From positions 1-23,500 of the forward strand of contig CAZZKJ010000041.1 of the NCBI GenBank assembly GCA_964654695.1: DNA of 23,500 nt, in the 5' to 3' direction. Positions 15,713 to 23,500 of the stretch are shown piece by piece. Numbering within the stretch: the first letter of the stretch is position 1; each line of letters opens with the position of its first letter. The notes under the pieces are model-generated. The model was not told the DNA's origin. It saw nothing but the letters and a program-made list of their open reading frames with translations, and ran no database searches. The translations under genes were made by a program, and so were the position numbers. This DNA is from CAZZKJ01 sp964654695 (GTDB lineage Bacteria > Krumholzibacteriota > Krumholzibacteriia > WVZY01).

Positions 15713-16662
15713 GCTCAGGAAAACCACAAGTATCGGTTGTTATACCCTGCTACAACGGCGAAGCCTTTATCAAGGATGCCGTTAAAAGCGTTCTTGCGCA
15801 GACATACGGTGGTATTGAAATCGTATTGGTTGATGACGGTTCCAGTGATGGATCAAGCAAAATCCTGGAGATGTATTCAAATATTACCCAAGCGACGGTT
15901 ATCCGGCATGAAACAAATCTCGGGATTCCCGCCGCCCGTAATTCAGGAATCCGGGCTTCCAAGGGTGATTATATCGCGTTTCTGGATCAGGATGACTATT
16001 GGATGCCGCACAAGATCGAACGCCAGATGGGCGTCTTCTCGAAGACGGATTCCGCTCATACGGGCCTGGTGTTTTCAGGTTATGATATCTTGGACCAATC
16101 CGGCGTTTACCGCCCCGCTCCCAGGAAACGGGTGCCGCGCAACGTGAATTCTGCATCAAGGGAGGAGAATTTACGGGCCTTTTTCATGTGCAGCTTCATC
16201 CCCATAGTAACATCTGTGGTGAGGAGAGAATGTTTTGAAACACTCGGTCTTTTAGACGAGAGCATTACGAGCGGAGGGGATGATTATGAATTCTGTCTCA
16301 GGCTTCTCAGGCGATATGAGATCGCTTATTGCGAAGAAGCTCTCGCTGTAAGGCGTATTCACGGGCAAAATTATACCGATGCTTCTCTGCTTGTTCCCGA
16401 TGCAATCAGGGTGATAGAAGCATTCACGAAGGAAATGCCGGAAATAGTGCCTTTGAAACAAAAGAGAATAAGCAATCTGCTATGTGACCTCGGAGGCTAT
16501 TATTCCATGAAGGGCCAGAGAGCTGAGGCCAGGAAAGCATACGCGAGATCTATAAAATCCCGGATGCTCAACTTGAAATCTTTGGCGGGATACATTTTAA
16601 GCAGCTTGGGCCCGGTTGGAGATAGGGCGTTCAAGATCTGGTTCGCCTCCAAAAGCCGGTGA
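15709..16662 (+). CDS. family 2 glycosyltransferase (GT-A fold)
   Basis: From ATG 15709 the product has 317 residues and begins directly at the catalytic domain: VSVVIPCYNGEAF (8-20), nucleotide-binding VDDGSSDGS (41-49), GIPAARNSGI (72-81), and the metal-binding DQDD (93-96) in IAFLDQDDYWMP. SGGDDYEFCLRLLR further on supplies the acceptor-side ED-like block. A longer frame upstream (TTG at 15568) has no convincing family match, and the ATG forms an ATGA overlap with the truncated flippase. It should transfer a sugar from a nucleotide-sugar donor to a growing glycan on the cytoplasmic side. No membrane segment is seen. Donor and acceptor are unknown. Confidence 0.92.
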   Translation: MSSGKPQVSVVIPCYNGEAFIKDAVKSVLAQTYGGIEIVLVDDGSSDGSSKILEMYSNITQATVIRHETNLGIPAARNSGIRASKGDYIAFLDQDDYWMPHKIERQMGVFSKTDSAHTGLVFSGYDILDQSGVYRPAPRKRVPRNVNSASREENLRAFFMCSFIPIVTSVVRRECFETLGLLDESITSGGDDYEFCLRLLRRYEIAYCEEALAVRRIHGQNYTDASLLVPDAIRVIEAFTKEMPEIVPLKQKRISNLLCDLGGYYSMKGQRAEARKAYARSIKSRMLNLKSLAGYILSSLGPVGDRAFKIWFASKSR

Positions 16663-16713
16663 TGGGTTCCGGGGCAAACGATTTTGATCGATGTCTTTCA
16701 GGAAGGATATTAT

Positions 16714-16986
16714 ATGGCGGCTCTGCATGTGTGGATTGAAGGGCGGGTGCAGGGAGTGTTTTTCAGGGATTCAACCAGGCGTAAGGCCGATGAATTGGGG
16801 CTGGTTGGTTGGGTCCGGAACTTGTCGGACGGCAGGGTTGAAGCATTCTTTCAAGGCGAACTGTTTTTATGCAAAAAAGCGCTGGAATATGCCGGCTGTG
16901 GTCCGGCCGCAGCCTCGGTTACTGGAGTAAAATCAAATTGGGAAGATGAAGATCCGAGCCTGAAGGGATTCAGTATTCTCTACTGA
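16714..16986 (+). CDS. acyP: acylphosphatase
   Basis: The 90-residue product is standard length. The phosphate-binding loop VQGVFFRDS contains the catalytic Arg, and GWVRNLSDGRVEAFFQG contains the catalytic Asn. It hydrolyses acyl phosphates such as acetyl phosphate or 1,3-bisphosphoglycerate. The chosen ATG follows AGGAAGGA at a good distance; a TTG ten codons earlier adds only residues with no family match. The gene is 51 bases after the glycosyltransferase and ends 7 bases from the convergent thioesterase stop. ATAAGCGCTTAT, a 12-base palindrome, covers the junction. Confidence 0.93.
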   Translation: MAALHVWIEGRVQGVFFRDSTRRKADELGLVGWVRNLSDGRVEAFFQGELFLCKKALEYAGCGPAAASVTGVKSNWEDEDPSLKGFSILY

Positions 16987-16993
16987 TAAGCGC

Positions 16994-17401
16994 TTATTCG
17001 TCTTGTTGAAAGGTTTTGAGCAGATCCATAATGTTTTCCGGAAGCTTTATGATTTTATTCTCAGAATTGATGCAAACATGCCTGGTTCTTCCCGTAGCAG
17101 CGAGAATGGAGTTTATTCTCGCCTCGTAACCAAACGCCACCATCCTGTTTTTGAGTTCCTCGATCCAGGTTTCGATCTCGATCCGATCATTGTAACCGAC
17201 CGAATTCGAAATGCGGCAGGTGTATTCGATTACAGGCAAGAATACACCGTTATCTTCCATATTTTTGTAAGAAAAGCCCGCTGAATTCATTAACCCGGTT
17301 CTGCCGAGCTCGAACCAAATCAGGTAGCCGGCGTGATGGGCGACTTTCATACGATCGGTTTCGTTATAACGGACGGTTTCTCGGGTGATATGAGTTTTCA
17401 T
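16994..17401 (-). CDS. YbgC/FadM-type acyl-CoA thioesterase
   Basis: This 135-residue protein is a single hotdog-fold 4HBT domain. RYNETDRMKVAHHAGYLIW carries the catalytic Asp16 and following His pair, equivalent to the YbgC signature Y-x-D-T-D...H-x-x-Y. FELGRTGLM continues the family's central helix. It should hydrolyse acyl-CoA thioesters; chain length preference is not visible. The start is ATG at 17401 with only a weak upstream ribosome binding site. The gene is divergent from pruA, 202 bases apart. Confidence 0.9.
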   Translation of the reverse strand: MKTHITRETVRYNETDRMKVAHHAGYLIWFELGRTGLMNSAGFSYKNMEDNGVFLPVIEYTCRISNSVGYNDRIEIETWIEELKNRMVAFGYEARINSILAATGRTRHVCINSENKIIKLPENIMDLLKTFQQDE

Positions 17402-17439
17402 TAGAGCTGCTGGGAATAAAACCTAGCATACAGGCGACG

Positions 17440-17451
17440 TTATTGCAATAA
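17440..17451. promoter_or_regulatory. 12-bp palindrome between the thioesterase gene and pruA
   Basis: TTATTGCAATAA is a perfect palindrome 38 bases before the thioesterase start and 12 bases upstream of the pruA -35 box. Its position suits a dimeric regulator acting on either gene. No bound factor can be named. Confidence 0.35.
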
Positions 17452-17463
17452 TTCAAATATATA

Positions 17464-17492
17464 TTTACAGATCGATCCACATTTATTATAGT
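17464..17492 (+). promoter_or_regulatory. sigma70-like promoter of pruA
   Basis: TTTACA (17464-17469) and TATAGT (17487-17492), each one mismatch from consensus, are separated by exactly 17 bases. Transcription would start near 17499, giving a leader of about 105 bases before the AAGGAG site and ATG of pruA. Confidence 0.62.
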
Positions 17493-17603
17493 TGCCGATG
17501 CCAACAGTCCGATTTATCCAATATATTCTTGAACATATTTGCTGAATATTCCGTTAATACATTTTGAAATGGACAAACTGATCAATTAAAAAGGAGTCTT
17601 GAT

Positions 17604-19154
17604 ATGACACCGGGATTCATGAATGAAGCGCTTGTAGATTTCAATCTGCAAGAGAATAATCAAGCCATGGAAACCGCTTTATCTAAAGTATCTTCTTCGC
17701 TCGGTCGTGATTATGACCTGATCATCGGGGGAAAGAAGATCTCATCGGTTGAAAAAATTACTTGCATCGACCCTTCCAACCCCGGAAATGTCGTGGGGAC
17801 GGTTTCAAAGGCGTCGAAAAAGGATGCGGAAGCCGCCATGGAGGCAGCGCTAAAGGCGTTTGAAGCCTGGAAGCGCGTGAGCCCCGAAGAACGCGCAGGA
17901 TATCTATTCAAGGCAGCGGAGAAAGTGCGCGAACGGAAGTTCGAATTAGCCGCATGGATGAGCTACGAAGTGGGGAAAAACTGGGTAGAAGCGGATGCAG
18001 GTGTTGCCGAAGCCATTGATTTTCTCGAATTCTACGGCAGGGAAATGCTGCGCATCGGAAGTGAACAACCGGTCACACAAATATCCGGAGAGAAAAGTGA
18101 ACTGTTTTACATCCCTCTCGGGGTTGCGGCCGTTATTCCGCCTTGGAATTTTCCGGCCGCAATCATGATCGGGATGACCAGCGCAGCTTTTGCGGCCGGC
18201 AATACTGTCGTGCTGAAACCTTCGAGCGATGCGCCGGTAATAGCGGCCAAATTTATGGAGATTCTGCAGGAAATCGGCCTTCCAGATGGTGTAGTGAATT
18301 ATTTGCCCGGAAGCGGCGCCGATGTTGGCGACTTTTTGGTCCAGCATCCTAAAACCCGCTTGATCGCATTTACCGGTTCGAAAGAAGTTGGGCTGCGTAT
18401 CAACGAAGAAGCGGCAAAATCAAGGCAGGGACAAATATGGATCAAGAGGGCAATTCTGGAAATGGGTGGCAAGGATACGATTATAGTCGACAATGATGTC
18501 GATTTGGAATCCGCTGCTTCGGGGGTTATGGCTTCGGCTTACGGTTTTCAGGGACAGAAATGCTCCGCATGTTCGCGGGTAATTCTTCACGAGAATATTC
18601 ACCGGAAATTTCTCGATCTTTTACTGCCTAAAATAGAAGCAATCAAAATCGGCGCGCCGTATGAGTCACGCGATAATTACATGGGTCCGGTCATAAACGA
18701 AAGTGCCTGCAAAAAAATCCTCGATTACGTGGAAGTCGGGAAAGCGGAAGGAGAGCTACTGGCCGGAGGAATGAGGGCTGCCGGCGATGGATTCTTCATT
18801 CAGCCGACGGTGTTCGACGACATATCCCCCATGGCGCGCTTATCACAGGAAGAGATTTTCGGACCCGTTCTCGCCTGTATCAATGCCTCTAATTTTGATG
18901 AAGCTCTGGATATAGCAAATAATACAGAGTACGGGCTTACCGGCGCTGTGTATTCGAACGACAGGAAGCATATCGAAAAAGCCCGCCGTGATTTTCACGT
19001 CGGCAACCTGTACTTCAACAGGAAATGCACAGGAGCCCTCGTAGGAGTCCATCCATTCGGAGGCTTCAATATGTCCGGCACGGACAGCAAGGCGGGAGGC
19101 AGGGACTATCTCCTCTTGTTCTCGCAGGCCAAATCGGTATCCGAAAAGATCTGA
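17604..19154 (+). CDS. pruA: 1-pyrroline-5-carboxylate (glutamate semialdehyde) dehydrogenase
   Basis: The 516-residue aldehyde dehydrogenase matches the RocA/PruA branch in length and motifs. Catalytic Cys320 lies in GFQGQKCSACSR and the general base Glu286 in LEMGGKD. NAD-binding FTGSKEVG and IPPWNFPAAI with VLKPSSDAPV are present. The tail KCTGALVGVHPFGGFNMSG and GTDSKAGGRDYLLLF is diagnostic for P5C dehydrogenases. It oxidises glutamate semialdehyde to glutamate with NAD+, the second step of proline catabolism; a proline dehydrogenase gene is not in the window. The start is supported by AAAAAGGAG. It is monocistronic, convergent with the OmpA-like gene. Confidence 0.95.
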   Translation: MTPGFMNEALVDFNLQENNQAMETALSKVSSSLGRDYDLIIGGKKISSVEKITCIDPSNPGNVVGTVSKASKKDAEAAMEAALKAFEAWKRVSPEERAGYLFKAAEKVRERKFELAAWMSYEVGKNWVEADAGVAEAIDFLEFYGREMLRIGSEQPVTQISGEKSELFYIPLGVAAVIPPWNFPAAIMIGMTSAAFAAGNTVVLKPSSDAPVIAAKFMEILQEIGLPDGVVNYLPGSGADVGDFLVQHPKTRLIAFTGSKEVGLRINEEAAKSRQGQIWIKRAILEMGGKDTIIVDNDVDLESAASGVMASAYGFQGQKCSACSRVILHENIHRKFLDLLLPKIEAIKIGAPYESRDNYMGPVINESACKKILDYVEVGKAEGELLAGGMRAAGDGFFIQPTVFDDISPMARLSQEEIFGPVLACINASNFDEALDIANNTEYGLTGAVYSNDRKHIEKARRDFHVGNLYFNRKCTGALVGVHPFGGFNMSGTDSKAGGRDYLLLFSQAKSVSEKI

Positions 19155-19230
19155 GGAGCATCGCAAAAATTTTAAAATTCTCCGCTGTTGTACTCGATTA
19201 CAGCTAAGCCGATTATTGCCGAAAAGATCT
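19141..19230. repeat. 12-base direct repeat flanking the pruA/ompA-like junction
   Basis: CCGAAAAGATCT occurs at 19141-19152 (the last codons of pruA) and again at 19219-19230, just before the OmpA-like stop. The 77-base gap between the genes also has AATTTTAAAATT (19168-19179), an AT-only palindrome that is not a convincing terminator. A short partial duplication of the pruA tail is one explanation. Confidence 0.4.
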
Positions 19231-19231
19231 C

Positions 19232-19936
19232 TCAGCCGTTGGCTTCTTTCTCTGCTCTTGCTTTTAGGGATTCGTTGGCTCTTATTTCGATTTCAACTCG
19301 GCGGTTCATTTTGCGGCCTTCTTCAGATGCATTGGCCACAACCGGCCGAAGCTCGCCGTATCCGCGCACTGTCAATCTTCCCTCAGGTATTCCCTTGTCG
19401 GTAAGAAAATCCCTGACGGATCTGGCTCGCTGGCGGGAGAGTTTCAAATTGTAATCTTCCGAACCCTGGCTGTCGGTATGTCCCGAGATAATAATATCAG
19501 TGTCGGGGTATCTCGCGAAAATATCTCCCATTTGCCTGAGTTGATCTTGCGAAGAAACTTTGAGCGCGGAAGAATCGAAATCGAATAGAATGGCGTTATC
19601 GAATGTTACCCTTATCTCATTGCCGATTCTCTCGGTTTTTGCGCCTTCTATTTTGGCAAGTTCTTTGGCTTGTTTATCCATGTAATGACCGATTACGCCG
19701 CCCATCAGTGCGCCGGCCGTTCCCCCTATGACCGCCCCCTTGCCGGTATTGTCCGATTGACTGCCGATAACGGCTCCCACGGCTGCCCCCGCAGCGGCGC
19801 CGATTCCGGCTCCTTTCTTGGTTTTGCTCATGGAACTGCAGGCGGGTAAACTCGATAGGGCCAGTCCCGCTATCAAAACCGCACAGGCGCCCGAAGCAGT
19901 CAAGGTATCAATAAAACGATTACTTTGAATGTTCAT
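19232..19936 (-). CDS. OmpA-family lipoprotein with glycine-zipper region
   Basis: The protein has 234 residues. A lipoprotein signal peptide ends in LSSLPAC with the lipid-accepting Cys33, followed by Ser, which favours outer-membrane sorting by the E. coli rule. Residues ~42-83 form a glycine-zipper repeat (GAGIGAAAGAAVGAVIG, GGTAGALMGGVIG). The C-terminal OmpA domain (about 108-220) has LFDFDSSAL, SGHTDSQGSEDYN, the peptidoglycan-binding block NLKLSRQRARSVRDFL and NRRVEI. It is YiaD-like and should tether the outer membrane to peptidoglycan, which also implies a diderm host. A textbook AAGGAGG precedes the ATG. It is upstream of no other gene in the window and probably transcribed alone. 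Confidence 0.94.
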   Translation of the reverse strand: MNIQSNRFIDTLTASGACAVLIAGLALSSLPACSSMSKTKKGAGIGAAAGAAVGAVIGSQSDNTGKGAVIGGTAGALMGGVIGHYMDKQAKELAKIEGAKTERIGNEIRVTFDNAILFDFDSSALKVSSQDQLRQMGDIFARYPDTDIIISGHTDSQGSEDYNLKLSRQRARSVRDFLTDKGIPEGRLTVRGYGELRPVVANASEEGRKMNRRVEIEIRANESLKARAEKEANG

Positions 19937-20004
19937 TATAATCCTCCTTATTGTGAATCCGGATGTTGCTTTCCGTCTTGATCGCCGATACAGTGGTGCC
20001 TGGA

Positions 20005-20037
20005 ATAATAGAACAAGGCAAGCAATGTTTTCGTCAA
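20005..20037 (-). promoter_or_regulatory. possible promoter of the OmpA-like lipoprotein gene
   Basis: On the minus strand TTGACG (20032-20037) is followed by TATTAT (20005-20010) or TCTATT (20007-20012). The spacing, 21 or 19 bases, is longer than optimal. The region between the lipoprotein start and the metH stop is 155 bases and holds no other feature seen. Confidence 0.28.
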
Positions 20038-20091
20038 GAACTTTCCGATCCGATTTTTATCTCGAAGTTAAATAGTAGAACAAAGCGCTTC

Positions 20092-23000
20092 TCAAACACT
20101 GAAATACTCGGCCCTGGGATGGTGGGCAATCAAAGCGGCGGTGGTTTGTTCCGGAATGAACTGAAATGCAGATGTCAATTCGACTCCAAGGATCCCGCCG
20201 TTGTCGAGGAGCTCGAGAATAGTCTTATTATCTTCCAGATTGGGACATGCAGGGTATCCGTGACTGTATCTTTTTCCCTGGCCGGATTCCATGCCCAGCT
20301 CGCTTTTTATTCTTCGGTGCATATATTCGGCCAGCCCTTCCGCAGATTCAACACTGAGCCCGTGCAGAAAATAGCTGCGGGAATATTCTCCATCTTCATT
20401 CAAAGCTTCGCATATTTCGCTTGCCCTGCTGCCAATCGTAACCAATTGAAGAGGCAGGACGTCGAAGACATCCTTTCTGAAATAATCCGGGATGGAAAGC
20501 AGCTTTTTGGTCTTTTGCCTGGGGAAAGTCATTTCAGTGAGCAGTTTTTCCCTGTTCGTTGGATCGAAGATCAGCAGACTATCTCCGTTCGATTTGCAGG
20601 GGAAATATCCGTAAACGGCCATAGGCCGGAGATAATGTTTTTCTTTTGCTTCTTTCTGAAGCTCGAGCCTCAAGGGCTCGAATTCCTCGCGGAGGATTCT
20701 TTCATAATCTTTTTTCTCCATGCGCCTGATCCCCCACGACAGCCTGAAAAGTGAATTCAAATCCATGCATGCGTAAACTTTTTCGATATCCAGGCTATCC
20801 ACGATTTTTGTTCCCCAAAACGGCGGCGAGGGCGGAGATGATTTTTCTATAACTGCAGCATTGGAGGCTCCCACACGAGAGCCCGATCTCCGAGAAGGTC
20901 CGGTACGCTGTGATAAGAGCTCCACCGCTTTCTTATAATTTGCGAGCATGTCATTCCTGGAATCCAAGTTCATGAATTCGTCCATAATCCTCAGGCCTTC
21001 GAATGCGTCTTTTGCATAGAAAAATCCATGGGCATATGTTTCTCCGTTTTCAAGGACAGAGCTTCTTCCTGCAAACTGCCGGGTTACGGCCGCTCCCCCC
21101 ACAATAATGGGCACTTCAATTCCGGCTCTGAACATTTCTTCGGCGACAATCGCCATCTGTTTCGAGGTGGAAACCAGCAGCGCGCTCAAGCCGACCGCAT
21201 CGGCCTTGAATTTTCCGGCGGCGTCGACGATTTCATGAACGGGAACTTGTTTGCCCAAATCGTGCACTTCATATCCATTGTTGGAAAGTATGGTTCGAAC
21301 CAGGTTTTTGCCGATATCGTGCACGTCTCCATAAACGGTTGCCAGAACGATTTTGCCCTTCGAATACCCCTCCTGCTTTTCCAAGAATTGTTCGAGATGT
21401 TTGACGGCGGTTTTCATTACCTCTGCAGACTGCAGTACGAACGGTAAGATAAGTTCTCCGCTGCCGAATTTATCTCCCACATCCTTCATTGCGGGCAGTA
21501 GCACGTTATTGAGTATGGTAACGGCGTCCTGTTTCTCGAGTATTATATCAAGCAGCTTTTCAATATTTTTGGGGCGGCGGTTGAGAATCTTATAATGAAC
21601 CTCTTCTTCCGGAGAAACGAATTCTTTCTTTTGTTCATGTTTCTGCAGGGCTGCGCCTTCATAGTAAGTAATGTAGTCTGATAGGGCGCTTTCGTTTTTG
21701 TTGAAAAGGAGGTTGTCGGCGAGATTCCTTTCTTTGGGAGATAATTCCGAATAGGGAATGATATCGGCAGGATTGACGATGGCAAGATCAAGACCGTTTC
21801 GGATGGCATGATAGAGAAATGCACTGTTTAGAACCGCCCGGGCGGCTTTGGAAAGTCCGAAGGATACATTGCTGATTCCCAATATGGTCATCGAGCCGGG
21901 CAGGACGCGTTTAATATTCTTCAATGCCTCCAGGGTCTCGACGGCGGAAGATTTATACTGTTTTTCGCCTGTTGCTAAAGTAAACGTAAGAGGATCGAAT
22001 ATCAGGCGGTCCGCTTTTATTGAAAACTTTTCAAGCAGGATCCCGGCTATTCGTTCAGCAACTGCTGTTTTTCTCACAGAATCTTCGGCCATTCCTTGTT
22101 CATCTATTGTGAGAGCTATCACATAGGGGCCGTAATCCTTTAATAATTTGCCGAGCTCGTCGATTTTCTTTTCGCCGTTTTCCAGATTTATGGAGTTGAT
22201 TATTACCCTGCCGGGATAATTACGAACTGCCGCATTAATGACCTCGCTGTCGGTGGAATCGATCATGATGGGCGTTCCAACCCTGAGCGCAAGTTCTTTT
22301 GCTATTTTCATAAAACGCCCGGTTTCGCCTTCGACTTCGTTAAGAGCTACGCACACATCCAGCGCATGCGCTCCCTTTTCGGCCTGGCCGCGGGCAAGAT
22401 TGCCGATTCCGATGAGATCGTCCTCAAGAAGCATCTGCTTCATCTTCCGGCTCCCCTGGGCGTTTATGCGTTCCCCAACCAGAAGGGGAGCGGGCGACTG
22501 TTCGAGGGGCACATAGGTCATCGCGCTGGATACGGCTCGCAGCGCGGCTGGATTCCTTGTGGGCACGGTTATACTCCTGGTTTTCTCGATTAATGCCCGC
22601 AGATGAGCGGCGGTCGATCCGCAGCAGCCTCCGGCAATGTTGATACCGAATTTTCCGATGAATTCTTCCATTGCAGATGCAAAAGCTTCCGGTTCCAAGG
22701 GATAGGAAGGAATGCCGTCAATGTTTTGAGGCATACCCATGTTTGGCAGGCAGGAAATCGGTATAGTTGAATGGGTGCTGAGGAAGCGAATGCTGTCTCT
22801 CATCTCTTCGGGACCCGTGCTGCAGTTGATTCCGAAAACATCTACATTCATGCCTTCCAGAGTAACCAGGGCCGATCCAACGTCGGTTCCCATAAGCATT
22901 CTTCCTGTTGGATCGAGGCTTATTTGGCTTATAATCGGCGCTTCCTTACCTAAAGCACGGGCTGCACGGCGGCACCCCGCAACAGCCGCCTTGGCTTCCA

Positions 23001-23500
23001 GTATATCTTGAGATGTTTCTATGAGCAGTCCGTCGGCCCCTCCTTTCAAGAGCGCAGCAGCCTGTTCCTCGAAAACTTTCGCCAACTCTTCGAAAGTGAT
23101 ATTTCCCAGATCCGGATCATTGGAAGAAGGAAGCATGCCGGTGGGTCCTATTGAGCCGAATACCTGCACACTCATGCCGCATCTGACGGCAGCCGAGCGC
23201 GCGATTTCTACGGCGCGGATATTGATGAGCTCGACCTTGTCCTCCAGACCGTATTCCCTTAATTTAAAACCGGACGCGCCCATGGTATTGGTTTCCAGAC
23301 CCATGCAGCCCACCTGGATGAAGCCTGCATGTATGTTTTCGATAATTTCTGGATTACATAGATTCAGGTATTCGTTGCATCCGGTTTTGCCGTTAAAATC
23401 GGCGGGGCCGAGGTCGAGCTCCTGGATATTCGTTCCCATTTCGCCCTCCAGGAAAAATACTTCGCCGTCGATTATATCCAGAAGTGAGGAGCGAAGATTC
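20092..23500 (-). CDS. metH: cobalamin-dependent methionine synthase (5' end beyond window)
   Basis: The frame stays open past the ATG at 23439 to the window edge. The 20 residues before it (including LLDIIDGEVFFLEGE) fit the MetH N-terminus, so the true start lies just outside. Counting from the 23439 Met, the homocysteine domain has its zinc ligands Cys206 (INCSTG) and Cys272/273 (GGCCGS). The methyltetrahydrofolate domain begins at VGERINAQGS (~321). The cobalamin cap starts near 612, and the B12 domain has the DVHDIG ligand loop (705-710, His707). The C-terminal activation domain carries the S-adenosylmethionine motif RYSHGYPACP. All four modules are present, so this is full MetH, transferring methyl from methyl-tetrahydrofolate to homocysteine. 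Its promoter and any cobalamin or SAM riboswitch would be outside the window. Confidence 0.96.
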   Translation of the reverse strand, partial: NLRSSLLDIIDGEVFFLEGEMGTNIQELDLGPADFNGKTGCNEYLNLCNPEIIENIHAGFIQVGCMGLETNTMGASGFKLREYGLEDKVELINIRAVEIARSAAVRCGMSVQVFGSIGPTGMLPSSNDPDLGNITFEELAKVFEEQAAALLKGGADGLLIETSQDILEAKAAVAGCRRAARALGKEAPIISQISLDPTGRMLMGTDVGSALVTLEGMNVDVFGINCSTGPEEMRDSIRFLSTHSTIPISCLPNMGMPQNIDGIPSYPLEPEAFASAMEEFIGKFGINIAGGCCGSTAAHLRALIEKTRSITVPTRNPAALRAVSSAMTYVPLEQSPAPLLVGERINAQGSRKMKQMLLEDDLIGIGNLARGQAEKGAHALDVCVALNEVEGETGRFMKIAKELALRVGTPIMIDSTDSEVINAAVRNYPGRVIINSINLENGEKKIDELGKLLKDYGPYVIALTIDEQGMAEDSVRKTAVAERIAGILLEKFSIKADRLIFDPLTFTLATGEKQYKSSAVETLEALKNIKRVLPGSMTILGISNVSFGLSKAARAVLNSAFLYHAIRNGLDLAIVNPADIIPYSELSPKERNLADNLLFNKNESALSDYITYYEGAALQKHEQKKEFVSPEEEVHYKILNRRPKNIEKLLDIILEKQDAVTILNNVLLPAMKDVGDKFGSGELILPFVLQSAEVMKTAVKHLEQFLEKQEGYSKGKIVLATVYGDVHDIGKNLVRTILSNNGYEVHDLGKQVPVHEIVDAAGKFKADAVGLSALLVSTSKQMAIVAEEMFRAGIEVPIIVGGAAVTRQFAGRSSVLENGETYAHGFFYAKDAFEGLRIMDEFMNLDSRNDMLANYKKAVELLSQRTGPSRRSGSRVGASNAAVIEKSSPPSPPFWGTKIVDSLDIEKVYACMDLNSLFRLSWGIRRMEKKDYERILREEFEPLRLELQKEAKEKHYLRPMAVYGYFPCKSNGDSLLIFDPTNREKLLTEMTFPRQKTKKLLSIPDYFRKDVFDVLPLQLVTIGSRASEICEALNEDGEYSRSYFLHGLSVESAEGLAEYMHRRIKSELGMESGQGKRYSHGYPACPNLEDNKTILELLDNGGILGVELTSAFQFIPEQTTAALIAHHPRAEYFSV

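Noticed and set aside
3323..17448. Shared 11-mer CGTTATTGCAA upstream of the propeller gene and of pruA
   Set aside because: Many 11-mer coincidences are expected in a window of this size, and only the pruA copy is palindromic.
3362..20090. AAGCGCTT palindrome at gene ends near 3363, 16988 and 20083
   Set aside because: Three copies of an 8-base palindrome are only mildly above expectation, and the flanks differ, so no family of repeats is supported.
19963..20754. 263-residue plus-strand open frame antisense to the end of metH
   Set aside because: The opposite strand encodes the well-conserved MetH activation domain; the plus-strand translation has no recognisable domain.
1..23500. CRISPR array, tRNA or rRNA gene, insertion sequence, phage or defence island
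   Set aside because: No regularly spaced repeats, cloverleaf, rRNA-like sequence, transposase, integrase or nuclease/helicase defence genes were recognised anywhere in the window.

Overview
The window is an ordinary-looking bacterial chromosome segment of moderate GC with little evidence of mobile DNA. The best taxonomic clue is the first gene: a large secreted beta-propeller protein ending in a FlgD-like/type A sorting-style Ig domain. That architecture is typical of the FCB superphylum and neighbouring candidate phyla (Krumholzibacteria, Eisenbacteria, Zixibacteria and similar). The placement is inference. No rRNA or tRNA gene, CRISPR array, transposase or phage gene was recognised.

Layout. 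(1) 109-3204 (-): a secreted six-Asp-box propeller protein with its own near-consensus promoter. (2) 3542-6318 (-): a two-gene operon of a CapK/phenylacetate-CoA-ligase-like adenylating enzyme and a DUF362 protein, start and stop 2 bases apart. (3) 6542-10575 (+), divergent from it: a Wzx/MOP-type flippase and an 843-residue polytopic protein that looks like a GT-C glycosyltransferase with a C-terminal beta-sandwich. Together (2) and (3) look like a surface-glycan or lipid-linked sugar locus. (4) 10630-12276 (+): glutamine-dependent NAD+ synthetase, followed by a compact structured intergenic element. (5) 12491-16986 (+): a ClC-type chloride transporter with two CBS domains, an eIF2B/ribose-1,5-bisphosphate-isomerase-like protein, a truncated second flippase, a family 2 glycosyltransferase and an acylphosphatase, closely spaced and partly coupled. 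(6) 16994-17401 (-): a YbgC-type thioesterase, convergent with the acylphosphatase. (7) 17604-19154 (+): 1-pyrroline-5-carboxylate dehydrogenase with a good promoter. (8) 19232-19936 (-): an OmpA-family lipoprotein. (9) 20092-23500 (-): cobalamin-dependent methionine synthase, whose 5' end runs off the window.

Four sigma70-like promoters with 17-base spacers could be read directly, upstream of the propeller gene, the capK-like operon, clcA and pruA. No clearly new defence or mobile system was found. The points most worth checking are the remnant flippase coupled by ATGA to a glycosyltransferase, the folded element at 12296-12361, the uncharacterised capK/DUF362/flippase/GT-C locus, and two proteins in which a family active-site residue appears replaced (the eIF2B-like protein and the ClC protein).
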